Assembly: GCA_019426215.1 (NCBI GenBank)
Contig: CM033404.1
Span: 2,666,001-2,730,000 of the forward strand
From: Buddleja alternifolia
Taxonomy: Eukaryota; Streptophyta; Magnoliopsida; Lamiales; Scrophulariaceae
Direction of reading: 5' to 3'
Length of the DNA stretch: 64,000 nucleotides
Under the pieces are notes generated by a model, which saw only the letters and a program-made list of their open reading frames with translations, was not told the DNA's origin and ran no database searches. Position 1 is the stretch's first letter, and the number at the start of each line of letters is the position of its first letter. This document shows, piece by piece, positions 1 to 11,377 of this stretch. Position numbers and translations under genes: made by a program.

Positions 1-215
1 TACTTCCTCCTGGCTCCTCAGGTCTCCCACTAATAGGGGAGAGTCTTCAATTGCTTATTCAAAGGTAAATTTCTGTCATTTATTTTAAAAAACTTAATAA
101 TTTTTTAAACAAATTAACTCATGCTAAAATGAATTCTCTTCCCTCCCTTTTGAATTATATCTCTTATAATGAACGCGTTTTATCTTCTTTTGGTTCGTTC
201 AGTATTTTGATGGGA

Positions 216-1420
216 GGGCTGCATCATATATATGGTCCTGTTTTTACGGTACTTTATAAAATCTAAATGATAAGATCCCAAATATGAGTGGGAATCTAAC
301 ACTCCAAAACTACAATACTAAAGTTTATAGAAGTCCCTTAATGTGAGTGTGGACTAGCACTCTAAGAACAAGAGAGAAGAAGAAGACTAATTCTTAGAAC
401 AATATGCAATTTCTTACCATTCATTAACAAAGTTGTAGATATAAATACAAGACTAATATCCTTTAAAAAAGAAACCACTACCCATAATGCTAAAAACCAC
501 TAGTCCACTACTAATTATCTAATTCTAAACAATTAAAAGGTGATAATAACCACTAGTCCACTTCTAATTCTAAACAAATAAAAGCTTAAAATTAAAAACT
601 TAATCAAATTGGCCTATTTCATCACATAATTTGCCAACGAGCATATCACTAAACCATATCAATAATTGCAGTTTTGGGATAATTAATATCATAATTGAAC
701 TTTTTGAAACTGGTACAGTCGTATCTAGTGTCATACGGATATGGTACGGAGCAATACGATTCTGCAGTATTTTTATTATAAAACACAACATTCACTTGCA
801 TATTATTATATAGGTCAAAAAATTAAAGATAGAAAAAATAACGAAAAAAGAGAAGCAGCCGTAACACTACTTACACAAAAAAAAAATTAAAAAAATACTA
901 ACTTCTACAATAATGAATAAAATCGAAAATTTTATTTCAAACTCTTTGGATTATAGTTAGGACCAACTTAAATAAACCAACAATGGAATTATCGTTTCCA
1001 ATTTAAGTAGTTTGTCACAAAAACATTAAGATATCATTAATATTAAGACAAATATTGTTTGATCTTCCAACATAGGTAGAAATGTTTTGATAATTGTAAA
1101 TTTAGTTTAGAAAGTGTTAGTTTATTTTTTTATAGAATCATTTTCATATTATTATAAGTAATATAATAATTATATATGTAGGGTACGATACGGAATTAGG
1201 TCGGTATAATGCCGACTCTTAGAATCAAAATCATACCATAATAATCGATCAGTACGATAATGGCTTGTACCAAAACTTTTGTTTTTGAATAAAAAAACCA
1301 TAACTTAGATATGGTAAGGTGCAATATGGTCGGTATGATACAGTTTAAGAAAACCATAAACGCTCCTAGATTAAGGTTCAAATGATTATATGAAGGATAA
1401 ATTGATAAGAAAAGTTGGGT
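216..1420. repeat. Unclassified insert in intron 1 of the P450 pseudogene
   Basis: Intron 1 of copy A aligns with intron 1 of copy B before about 215 and again from about 1420, where both read through a stretch with the words GATATACAAA and TTTGACTATTTAAG. The 1.2 kb between has no counterpart in copy B, so it was inserted in copy A or lost from copy B. It is AT-rich with no convincing ORF. Related words built on GGTACGG/GGTCGGTA occur near 740 and 1190-1340. I could not find termini or a target duplication. Confidence 0.4.
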
Positions 1421-1687
1421 CAATGATTGAGGTGGTAGTTTAAGATATACAAAACCTAGGATAATCCGAAACCCTATTTGATAAATTTGACTATTTAAGA
1501 TGACTGTGAATGTTTTTCAGAATAGATTCAAATGAGTGGTATCTATATGCATGTTCTCATCTTGTATAATATATGTGGTGTTCTTGCAATTTTTATTAAA
1601 CCTTTTCTTTATCACGGGCCTTCATACACTTATATCCGTATACAAATTAGTTCATACAAAGTGAAGGAGGTCTTTTTGAATGGTTAA

Positions 1688-1966
1688 GAGGGTGTTTGAC
1701 TAAGTTTATAAGCTCCTCTAAACATCTTATAAGATGTTTTAGAGTTTATAAACTCTATAAATTTGTTTGGTAAATTTTTTTTAGAAAACATCTTATAAGA
1801 TCAAAAAATAAGATGTTTAGGTCTTATAAGCTGTTTTTAAAAATGTAAACCAACCCTACCTTTTTTTAAACAGGTTATAAGATGCTACATCTTATAAGAT
1901 CCTAAAATATCTTATAAGATGTAGGAGCTTATAAGATGTTTTGGATAAGTTTAGCCAAACATCCTC
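1688..1966. mobile_element. Tourist-like MITE (PIF/Harbinger type), intron 1 of pseudogene
   Basis: Terminal inverted repeats start GAGGGTGTTTGACTAAG on the left and, read on the minus strand, GAGGATGTTTGGCTAAA on the right. Both ends are flanked by TAA (1685-1687 and 1967-1969), the 3-bp duplication typical of PIF/Harbinger MITEs. The interior is built of repeated CTTATAAGATGTTT words in both orientations and could form a long hairpin. No coding capacity. Confidence 0.65.
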
Positions 1967-3859
1967 TAAATCGACTAATTTCTACTTAAGCTTATTTTAA
2001 TTACGTTCCATATATCTTTTTCATCTTATGGCAACACTATATATATAATTTAAAACTCATAATTATGTGATTTGTTGAATTCATTTTAAATTATTATATA
2101 TTCTTAACTATCACTTTTAATGTTCCTAATATTAACATGAAATTCACGAATAGTATAAGCGAATTTCTAGTCAAAAAATAATTAAAAGTTTTTCGTTTCA
2201 AATGCCAATTAACATTTCAGGAGAATCATTTTGGAACAAATAAATCAATATAGTTTTATTAGTATATATGTTGCTAGCTTAGACTCTAAATTCCTTAACT
2301 ATGACTCCTTAATACATATTATCCTATTGTTATTAGATATTATGGTTGTACATATAGCTTAGGGTAAGACAAATAATACCTATATATCTCAAAGATCTAT
2401 TATGCAATATCTGATTCGTTTCGAATTAAGAACATTTACACCTCTCGTTTCTAGCTGATGAACATACTTCTGTGCCGTAATATGAAATTCTTTGTTCAGA
2501 TACGGCCCGTTGTTTCGTACGAATGTCGCGGGCCATAACGTGGTTATATCATGAGCTGATCAAGAATTCAACATTTTCCTTTTCCAACAAGAAGAGAAAC
2601 TGGTTGTCCAATGGTACCTGGACTTATTTGCAAAGCTCTTTAAACAAGAAGGGAAATTGCTGCCTGATGGTATTCACAGGTATACAAGGAACTTGACTTT
2701 GAGTCATTTTGGTGTTGAATGCATCAAACAAAAGCTGCTTTCTCAGTTTGAACAATTGGTGCACAAAACTTTTCAGTCCTGGTCCATGAAAGAATCTGTT
2801 GAAGTGGAATATGCTTCTATAGCGGTAAATTAAACTCTTTCTTCTTCGTGTTACGTATAGTAGTATTCCCACTTCGTCACAAAACAAATGTCCAATATTT
2901 TATTTTTATCTGTCACAAAATGTTTGCCTCCCATTATGAAAGTGACTATTTATTATATTATCTGACTATATATATTGCCTTTAAATTTCATCGAGGAAGA
3001 TTGTATTTATTCATTTTTTTCCACAAAACGGTGATCGCATTTTGAAAAAGAAGGGCATAAAGTTGGCTTTTTCTATACCCAACAAAGTCAATTTGGACAT
3101 GTTTTTAAGACGGAGGGAGGTATGCTTTATAATCCTAGGGCCATTTAAGCCTCTCCCAGAACCTAGCTACCTGTTATCTAATTTATATATTGCCCATTAT
3201 GTATGCAATATCTAATTTGTAGACATACGTATACACACATACATATGATAGAGGTCCAGGCCTGCTTAGCTAGGCCCATTTAACCCGGCACGGGCCCATT
3301 ATAATATAACCCGGGCTGGGCTAGCGAGCCGATCCGGGCCTGGGATATTCATCTCGCACCCGGCCCAGATCGGACCGTTACTAATTTGAGCTATGTTGGG
3401 GCTAGTCGGGCCTAATCGGGTTCACCCAATTGATACCTTGAATGCAATGTACGGTTAAATAAATAAAACACCGTTGTGGAATAGAAAATCCGCTCCTAAT
3501 TTCAAAACATGCTCATTTCTTCAACTCTTGAGCAGATGTTTGGTGAATTTGGTGCAAATTTGCTCTACAGTTATGATCCTGAAAGCTTAAAAGAATTCAC
3601 AGATAAGTTTACCAATGTCTCTAGAGCTGCAATGTCCTTCCCCTTGAACATTCCTGGTACTACATATCATAAATGTCTCAAGGTAAACTATATAACTCAT
3701 ATAAATTCAAATAATTTGTACTATTATTCAAACACATTAATTCTGATTTAAATCCTTCTCCAAACTCTTCTCAGGATAAGGAGAAAGTGTTGAAAATTAT
3801 CAACGATGTCGTAAAGCGCAGGCTCTCTTCGCAGCAAGACGATATTCAAGATGACATGC

Positions 3860-4564
3860 TGTTGTTTCAAAACTTCACAAACGTATCAAATTGATAATAA
3901 CAAAGAAAGATTATATCGAGGCGAGAGAGAACTCTCTATCCTTAACACTAAATTGCCCCGCCTTGGTGGTACGAGTTCTTGCAACAAGTGTCCCAAGATA
4001 CAACGATATTCTTTTTCTGAAGATTAAACCACTTCAATTTCAGAAAACTACGAACTTAATTTACTGTTGAAATCTCAAAAAAAAGATGAAGATGGTTTTA
4101 TAAAACTCAAGAACACTTAGAGAGAAATATGTTGTGTTTTGAGTTGGTGTGTTTCAAAATGGTTGGAATGGTTGCTATTTATAGGCAAAATCCATTTCCA
4201 TAAGAATCTATCCACACCATCCATTTCTAAGATCAAATCTTAGCCATCCAAGATGCTCCACCACCTTGAAGTGCTCATATGTCATTCATGATGTATTCAT
4301 GACATATTTTCCATTAAAATGTGTTGTGTCATTCATGATATATGCATGACATATTAAATAAAATTATATCAAAATATGGGATACACAATTCAAACCCTTC
4401 AATTTAGCACTTAATTTCTCATTCGTTCCGATTAGAGAAATTCGAAATGCTAAACTCATCTACTCGGAACGTAGATTAAGATTATCCAATAATCTTAAGT
4501 ATCCCGGATACTAACGGCGTTCGAATTTCGTACTCAACCACAATTTGTACCATTTTATCCAACA
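3860..4564. mobile_element. Solo LTR inserted in exon 4 of the P450 pseudogene
   Basis: A 705-bp sequence starting TGTTG and ending CAACA is flanked by a perfect 5-bp duplication CATGC at 3855-3859 and 4565-4569. It interrupts exon 4 at a point where the intact copy B reads straight through (near 20921). TG...CA ends, a 5-bp duplication and no internal retroviral genes make a solo LTR, left by recombination between the two LTRs of an LTR retrotransposon. The exact duplication suggests a fairly recent event. Confidence 0.85.
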
Positions 4565-4773
4565 CATGCAAAGTCAAATGATCAAAGACATCAAAAGTGT
4601 GAATTTCCTAACAGAAGAATTTATTACTCGGCTCTTATTTGGTCTCTCATTTGCCACATTTGAGACAATCCCATCAATTTTGGTATTTGCATTGAAATTT
4701 ATATCAGAAAATCCCGATGTTCTACGCGAATTGATCGTTAGTAATCTTAATTCCAACTTGTGAATAATGTTTT

Positions 4774-6146
4774 GGACAAATGTCACTTACAGTCCCTAAA
4801 CTATTACGTTTGTCTCACTTACGTCCCTAAACTAAAATTTATTATGCTACCGTCCCTAAAGTAATAATTTCGTCTCACTTTAGTCCTTTCCGGTAGTTTG
4901 TGACCAGATATTAATTTCCGGTGGTCCTTGAAGTATCAAATTTGTATCACTTAATTTGGTCCCTAAACCCAAAAAAAGCAAAAACAAATTCTGGTTTTTG
5001 CAATTTTACAATCTACCTTATTTTAAGTGTTATTATTTAACTAATATAAATTAGTATATACTTATAGGTAATGTCTCATAGAAGATAAAAAAATAATAAA
5101 TATTGATAATTAATTCCTAAGTTAAAGGATAAAAACAACTACCTTATTTTTATTGTTACTATTTAGCTAACATATATTAGACACAGGAGCCTCATACGCA
5201 CCAGCTTTACAAAACTATACGTATGAAGGTCATTTCTCAACATAGAATGGATATATTACTAAATTAGTTGTTCTAGCATTCATTGTGAAAAACTAATTTG
5301 TTAGTAGTTTGATTGTTTTAGAAGTGACCAAAAATCATAATGCAAAATACATATCTGAATATGTGGAGATGGAGGTTAACCAATATTTTTCTTTTTTATG
5401 GTTTGTTTTCTTTCTTATTTTCTATTCTTACGAATATAATTTTTTGAGATCATAATTAATTTGTTCCAATAAAAATATAATTGAAGTATTATTATTCTAT
5501 AATAGATAATTAATTTCTTTATTGTAATAAATATTTAATTGATTATTAGTTAATAAATTTTTACTTATCATGTTAAAATATTCATCTTATTGTAGAAATT
5601 AAATTAATCAATTATAATTATCTTGTAATTTGTAAATTTTATTATTTATTAATTATACTTAATTAATTGAATGATTAAGCAATCGTTAATTATTGAAGGA
5701 GTAAAAACTAATTATTATTTTTCATCATTTTGTTTAGACATTGACCATTAGTAAATATTAGCTAAATAATAAAAAACAAAATAAGGTAGTTGTTTCTGTT
5801 CTTTTATTTAGGAATTAATTATTATATATATTTTTTTCCTTCTATTCGATATTACCTATAAGTATGCACTAATGTATCATACTTAATAATAATAATTAAA
5901 ATAAAGTAGATTGTAAAATTGCAAAAAATAAAAAATACCATTTTTTTTTTTTTGGGTTTAAGGACCAAAGTGATACAAATTTGATACTTCGGGGACTACC
6001 GAAAACTAACATCCGGTCACAAACCACCGGAAAGGACTAAAATGAGACAAAATTGTTACTTTAGGGACGATAGCATAACAAATTTTAGTTTAGGAACGTA
6101 AGTGAGACAAACGTAATACTTTAAGGACTATAAGTGACATTTGTCC
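4774..6146. mobile_element. Non-autonomous Mutator-like element, intron 4 of pseudogene
   Basis: Long terminal inverted repeats of about 200 bp: the left arm runs GGACAAATGTCACTTA..., and the right arm near 5950-6146 is its imperfect reverse complement, ending ...GTGACATTTGTCC. A perfect 9-bp target duplication TAATGTTTT lies at 4765-4773 and 6147-6155; long inverted repeats plus a 9-bp duplication are the hallmark of Mutator-like elements. The AT-rich core has no transposase ORF, so movement would need one in trans. Copy B has the empty site just after its exon 4 (near 21119). Confidence 0.85.
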
Positions 6147-6343
6147 TAATGTTTTTGACTCATTTTTGGTAATTTTGGTTAATGTAACTTGTGAATTTTT
6201 CATTCATATATCAGGCTGAGCATGAAGAAATCCTCAAGAAAAGGGAGAATGTGGATTCTTCAGTAACTTGGGAAGAGTATAAATCCATGAAATTTACTCT
6301 GCAGGCCAGTTTTCTTTTACTATTTACACTCTAAATTTATTTT

Positions 6344-6857
6344 AGGGGTAATTACATGCACATCCTCTCAATTATTGATAATTACCACGAGTCCCCTTGA
6401 GGTTTTGCAAATTAACAAAACACCCTTGTCACACACAACTCGAAAAATTGGGGGTGAAAATTTAATCTGCTTTTTACAAACAGATCCTGAAATTGTAATA
6501 TATTTTTACTAACAGATTCCCCCAAAAGCTGTCATATTTTCTACTTTGCCCCATATTCTAAATATTTTCGCACTTGACATTCCAACTTTTGATTTTTGTT
6601 AAAGAATGCCCCTGACTCCGTTTCCGGCAGGATATTCCACGAATATTGAAAATTCTGCCAGAAACGGAGCCAGTGGCAACTTGCAACAAAAATCAAAGCT
6701 TGGGAGTTGAGTACGAAAATTTTTAAATTAGGAGCAAAGTGCTCAGTGCGATATAGATTGGAGGAATACTTTTTATAATGAAAGTTATTATAATTTCTCA
6801 AACTTTTGGTATTTTTCATAATTAAAATCTCTCACAGAATGTCTATGTGATTTACCC
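6344..6857. repeat. Possible MITE in intron 5 of pseudogene
   Basis: Approximate inverted ends: GGGGTAATTACATGCACATC on the left and, near 6830-6857, the complement of GGGTAAATCACATAGACATT. The left arm also resembles the GTAATTACACAGACCCC-type ends of the small 9-bp-duplication MITEs at 13642 and 19856. Copy B lacks the segment in the equivalent intron (21274-21362). I found no clean target duplication, so ends and class are uncertain. Confidence 0.4.
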
Positions 6858-7559
6858 TTGGTTGTTTTAATCAGCTTTCACAAGCTAACTTGTTAACCAA
6901 CAACTTCATATACATATGTATAGGTTATTAACGAAACTCTAAGATTGGGAAATATTATTCCTGGATTTTTACGAAGAGCCATAAAGGACATAAACGTAAA
7001 TGGTATGGTTATTTTTGGCTTTGGATTACTTTATATATATCAATAAGCCATCGGCACAATATAGGTGACACTGCTGATGTGACATGATTTTTTGTTTTAC
7101 AGGTTATACAATTCCAAAAGGCTGGGGGATTATGGTTTGCCCTTCAATTATGCATTTAGATCCGAACACGTATAAAGATCCTCTAACGTTTAATCCTTGG
7201 CGTTGGAAGGTACTTCAATTCTTATAATGTTGGAACTTAATTTAACAGTGAAAATCTCCACGAATTCCATGAACGTTCATATTCAATCATAAAGAATCAA
7301 AGAATGAAAAGCGGAAGCGTACCTGATAGTTCTTTGAATTTCTCTTGGAGTCTCTAGATAGGGAACAAAAGAATAGAACGACATATGATTTGGGATCGAA
7401 ACCATTTTATAATAACTTATTATTCTTATTTCCAATTTAGCCCATCATAAAAGAGGAAATAAAATAATTGGCTTCTCACTAGGGATGGCAACGGGACGGG
7501 TTGAGCAGGACTCATTTCCCGTCCCGTTAAAAAAAAATTGGACCCGGTCCCGTCCCGGA

Positions 7560-7690
7560 CCCGGTCATTTCCCGGTCCCGTTCGGACCCGTCCCGGACCC
7601 GGTCATTTCCCGGTCCCGTTCGGACCCGTCCCGGACCCGGTCATTTCCCGGTCCCGTTCGGACCCGTCCCGGACCCGGTCATTTCCCGAC
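7560..7690. repeat. 38-bp tandem repeat in the left subterminal region of the hAT element
   Basis: Three full 38-bp units begin at 7560, 7598 and 7636, with a partial fourth from 7674. Each starts CCCGGTCATTTCCCGG and ends CGTCCCGGA. Because 38 is not a multiple of 3, the repeat gives similar proline/arginine-rich translations in several frames; these are artefacts. A less regular block with the same words in the opposite orientation lies near the other end (about 11797-11975). Confidence 0.9.
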
Positions 7691-8133
7691 GAGTCCGGGT
7701 CCTTCCCGTTGGACCCGGCGAATTCTTTTTTTTTTGACATTTTTTTTTAATCTTATTCTCACAAACGCATTTAAAGCATATAAAATAAGAAAATTACATC
7801 GAATTGATGATTCAACGTATACAAATTCACTACAAGTCATGTGATACTTAAATGAAAAAAAATACAAAACGAGTTCAAAAAAATAAAGTCAACTCCACAC
7901 TTGAGTTTAAATCATCAAACTAATTCACTAATCACTTATCATTCAATAAACAACCAAATAAAATAATTAGGTTTCAACAAATGATTCTTCATCTTCTTCT
8001 TCATCAAGCATTGTGGGACAAGCTTCCAGACCACTAAACTTTGAACAAGTACCTAAAATAGAAATAGATAACTAATATTAATTTTATTGAATGTTATAGT
8101 GTAATACAAAACGATTAAAGTATAAATAAAAAT

Positions 8134-10241
8134 TTACGTAGCATTTCCCTCATTCCACAACCAACGGCGAGCACACATCAAAGCTTCCAGAGTAGATGGA
8201 TGTAGCCTATTACGATGGGGACTAACCAATCTTCCACTAGTGCTAAAAGCAGACTCAGACGCAACTGTGGAGACTGGAATAGCTAAAATATCTTTTGCCA
8301 TCTTTTGTAAATTGGGATATTTAACCCCATTCGTTTTCCACCAACTCAACACATCAAACTCTGAAGTTCTGGGAAGAACACTCTCCTCTAAATAAAAATC
8401 CAATTCCGATGTGAGTGACGCTTTAGTAGAAAAATCTGAGCTTGAAGCCACAAATTGATCAAACATATCTAAGTGCTCACTCTCCGACACACTAGCAACA
8501 CCTGATGACATACTTCCCAATTTTCCCGAACCACCAACACTCGATGTATCTTTCAAATTTGTAGCAACTCTAGTTTGGTAATCAACCAACAAATCATAAC
8601 AACTTTGACGAATTTCAGCAATTTTAGAGTGTGCACTTTTGGGATATATCAGTGGGAAATAAAACTCAACTAACTTCATTTTGTACCTTGGATCCAAAAC
8701 GGCAGCAACCCCCATTAAGATATGACAACTATCCCAGTATTTTTCGTATTTCTCTAACATATCTTTTGCCATATCCTGGATCATCACATTTGTACTCTTC
8801 ACCCACTCATTTAATTTTACTTTGATTTCACAAATTTTTTGAAAATAAAAATTAGAAGTGGGATAAAGAGTACCAGAAAATATCTCAGTCACATTGTAAA
8901 AAAGTTTCAATTTACTACAAATTTCAACCGCATTCTCCCAGTCCTCGTCAATTGGTAAACTTCTATAGTGTATATCTCGTGCTTTAGCTCGTGGGAACAC
9001 ATCTTTATATGTTATTGCAGTTTGTAGCATCAAATAAGTTGAGTTCCAACGAGTTTTACAATCGAGAGACAACTTTTTACCACAACTTACATTCAACTGA
9101 CGTGCAACTTTCTCAAACTTTTCAACTCTAGCAGGTGAGGCAGTCCAATAAACAACACTATCACGTATTCTCTCAATTGTACTACTAATTGTTTCTAAAC
9201 CATCTTTCACAATTAAATTTAAAATGTGAGCACAACAGCGCATATGAAGTACCTTTCCATCTAAAAGCATGTCTTTCGTAGGGAGTCTGTCCAACAGTCG
9301 TCTGAGCATTGCGTCATTTGTCGTGCAATTATCTACCGTGATTGTTGATACTTTTCGATCGATATTACAATCCATCAATGCGTTAGCTAGCAAATCACAT
9401 AGCACATCTGCTGTATGAGGAGCTGGGACATAAACAAACCTATTAAATAATAAAACATTATCATTACATTTCTAAATACATATAACATAAATATAATACG
9501 AAATATTGAAAATTAAAGTTACCTTAAAATGCAACTTTGTAATCTCCACGAGTCATCAATAAAATGTGCAGTAATTGCCATGAAACCCTTTTTGTTGTTG
9601 CTCGTTGTCCACATATCAGTTGTAATTGCAACACGACACTTAAGCTTCTCCAATAACTTATAAAATTTGACCTTCTCATCATTATAAATGCTAAAAATAT
9701 CATTCTTCAAAGTGTTTCTTGATATCATGGTAAAGGATGGTTGAAGGCTAGCACTATATCTCCGGAACCCGACATGCTCAACGATACTAAGTGGATAATC
9801 ATGCAAGATAACCATTCTCGCAAGCTCACTCCTCGTATATTCTTGACTGAAAATATGTGTTGTAAGCTCTTCACCTCCATTAACTTTCTTACTTGTCTTG
9901 ATTAGACTTTGACGAATATCCAAGCCTCTTGGACGTTTTTTGCAAGCCTTTTGGTAGTGCTTAAACAAACCTGTGGTCCCAAAACCAGGAGGAGCTTTAA
10001 GATGAATCTTGCAATACTTGCACTCTGCATATTGTATATCATCGACCTTTACTTTTTTAAAGTGTTCCCACACCTTAGATGTTTGTTTCCTCTTCCCACT
10101 CTCTTGAGGTCGAATATCATCAGTTTCCAAAGTAGCACATTCCTCCTCATGATTTTCTCCATCTATCTCTATCATCTCAACTTCTGTATTATCATCTCTA
10201 TGATTGATTGACTGCACGGATTCTACTCCTTGTGATGCCAT
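8134..10241 (-). CDS. hAT transposase, BED zinc finger (RICESLEEPER/Tam3-like)
   Basis: Two exons on the minus strand, 10241-9523 and 9439-8134, joined through a GT-AG intron of 83 nt; the joined frame is open for 674 codons. Domain order: acidic N-terminus; BED zinc finger at about residues 55-105 with CKYC followed by H-x4-C (HYQKAC); an RNase H-like catalytic core with TTDMWTT, the VDNCTTND block and RCCAHILNLIVKDGL; then TRWNSTYLML; and a C-terminal dimerisation domain with ASESAFSTSGR and HRNRLHPSTLEALMCARRWL. These are standard hAT family blocks. The protein would bind the element's ends and excise it by a cut-and-paste reaction. Length is normal for plant RICESLEEPER-like proteins, and I see no stop or frameshift. 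Whether it is expressed cannot be told from sequence. Confidence 0.9.
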
Positions 10242-10317
10242 CTTTGAAGAAAAATCAATGATGAAGAAAAATCAATGATTTCATAGCATCAAAAAATCAA
10301 TCCAAAAAACAAAAAGG

Positions 10318-10440
10318 AAAAATGTCACTTATAGTCCCTAAAGTATTTCATTTGTCTCACTTACGTCCCTAAACTAAAATTTGTTACGCTACCGTCCCTA
10401 AAGTCACAATTGTGTCTCACTTTAGTCCTTTTAGGTAAAA
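10318..10440. repeat. Single arm of the Mutator-like element family inside the hAT element
   Basis: About 120 bp closely matching the left arm of the element at 4774-6146: the same order of words AATGTCACTTA, GTCCCTAAA, TTTGTCTCACTTACGTCCC and GTCTCACTTTAGTCC. No opposite arm follows, so this is a fragment. Confidence 0.75.
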
Positions 10441-10486
10441 ATAATTCCTTTTTTGGAAAGTTTTTGGAGCTTCTCGGTTGTAAAGA

Positions 10487-10855
10487 AAGCTGTGCGCGTC
10501 GTCACGAGAAAATTCATAACTAATTGTAAAAAGCTCGGATTTATGAATCGTTTTCTTCCTATGAAACTAGACACATAGGGCTATCCACATATATATCGCA
10601 AATACTCAGGATATGTCTAGAATAAAGCAGATTTGTATTCAAAGTTAGAAAAAAAATCTGTCAATTTTCAAAATAGCTGTGCGCGTCTTCACGAGAAAAT
10701 TCATAACTAATTTTAAAAAGATCCGATTCATGAACCGTTTTATTAATATGAAACTAGACACATAGGGCTATACACACATATATCGCACATACTCAAGAGA
10801 TGTCTAGAACAAATCAGATTTGCATTCAAAGTTAGTGAAAAATCAGATTTGCTTA
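10487..10855. repeat. Direct tandem duplication, about 187-bp unit, inside the hAT element
   Basis: Two units begin with AGCTGTGCGCGTC at 10487 and 10674 and run in parallel through CACGAGAAAATTCATAACTA, ATGAAACTAGACACATAGGG and TTCAAAGTTAG. They differ by scattered substitutions, so the duplication is not recent. No ORF is conserved between them. Confidence 0.8.
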
Positions 10856-11188
10856 GGTGTTAACAGATGGCAACAAAAATATTAAAACATAGATGCAACA
10901 AAAAAATCTAGGGGCAACAAAAAAATTAAAACATAGATTTTTACCCTTTCACCAGTTTAGACCAAGTTTGACCACTCCTCTTTAGTCTCACCAGTCAGCA
11001 CCACCACTTTGTCTCCTTGTGCCAAATCTCTGCTGAATTTTTTCAGCAACTTCGATTTTTCAGCACCATTCCTCTTTACTATCTTCTCAAATCTCAAGTC
11101 TTTTGACCTTCAACCTACATTTTGATGGTAAAAATTAGTACTTGGCAATTTTGACATTATTTCTTAATTAAGAATATATTGAATCAAG

Positions 11189-11377
11189 ATTGGATAGTGA
11201 GAGTTACTCATGTCTACACTCTACAGAGAAGCAAACAAGCCTGCAGATATGCTAGCAAAACGAGGATACAGCACAAACCTTACCACTCTTTTTCTGCCTA
11301 TGAATAAGTTATGTGAGCCTCTAGACTATGACAGAAATGGAGTCAAATGGCCTAGACAATTTAGAAGGGACTCCTAA
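11189..11377 (+). pseudogene. LINE RNase H C-terminal fragment carried in the hAT element
   Basis: Plus-strand translation gives a WIVRVTHVY block, a 7-nt duplication-like interruption at 11218-11224, then REANKPADMLAKRG followed by about 40 residues to a TAA at 11375-11377. HVYREANxxADxLA is the C-terminal signature of the RNase H domain in plant L1-type LINE ORF2 proteins. Only this piece is present, inside the borders of the hAT element, so it is captured or nested foreign sequence with no function of its own. Confidence 0.65.

Noticed and set aside
7485..7844. A 119-residue and an overlapping 70-residue open frame rich in Pro, Arg and Ser
   Set aside because: They are translations of the 38-bp tandem repeat at the hAT end; the repeat is non-coding and gives similar peptides in several frames.
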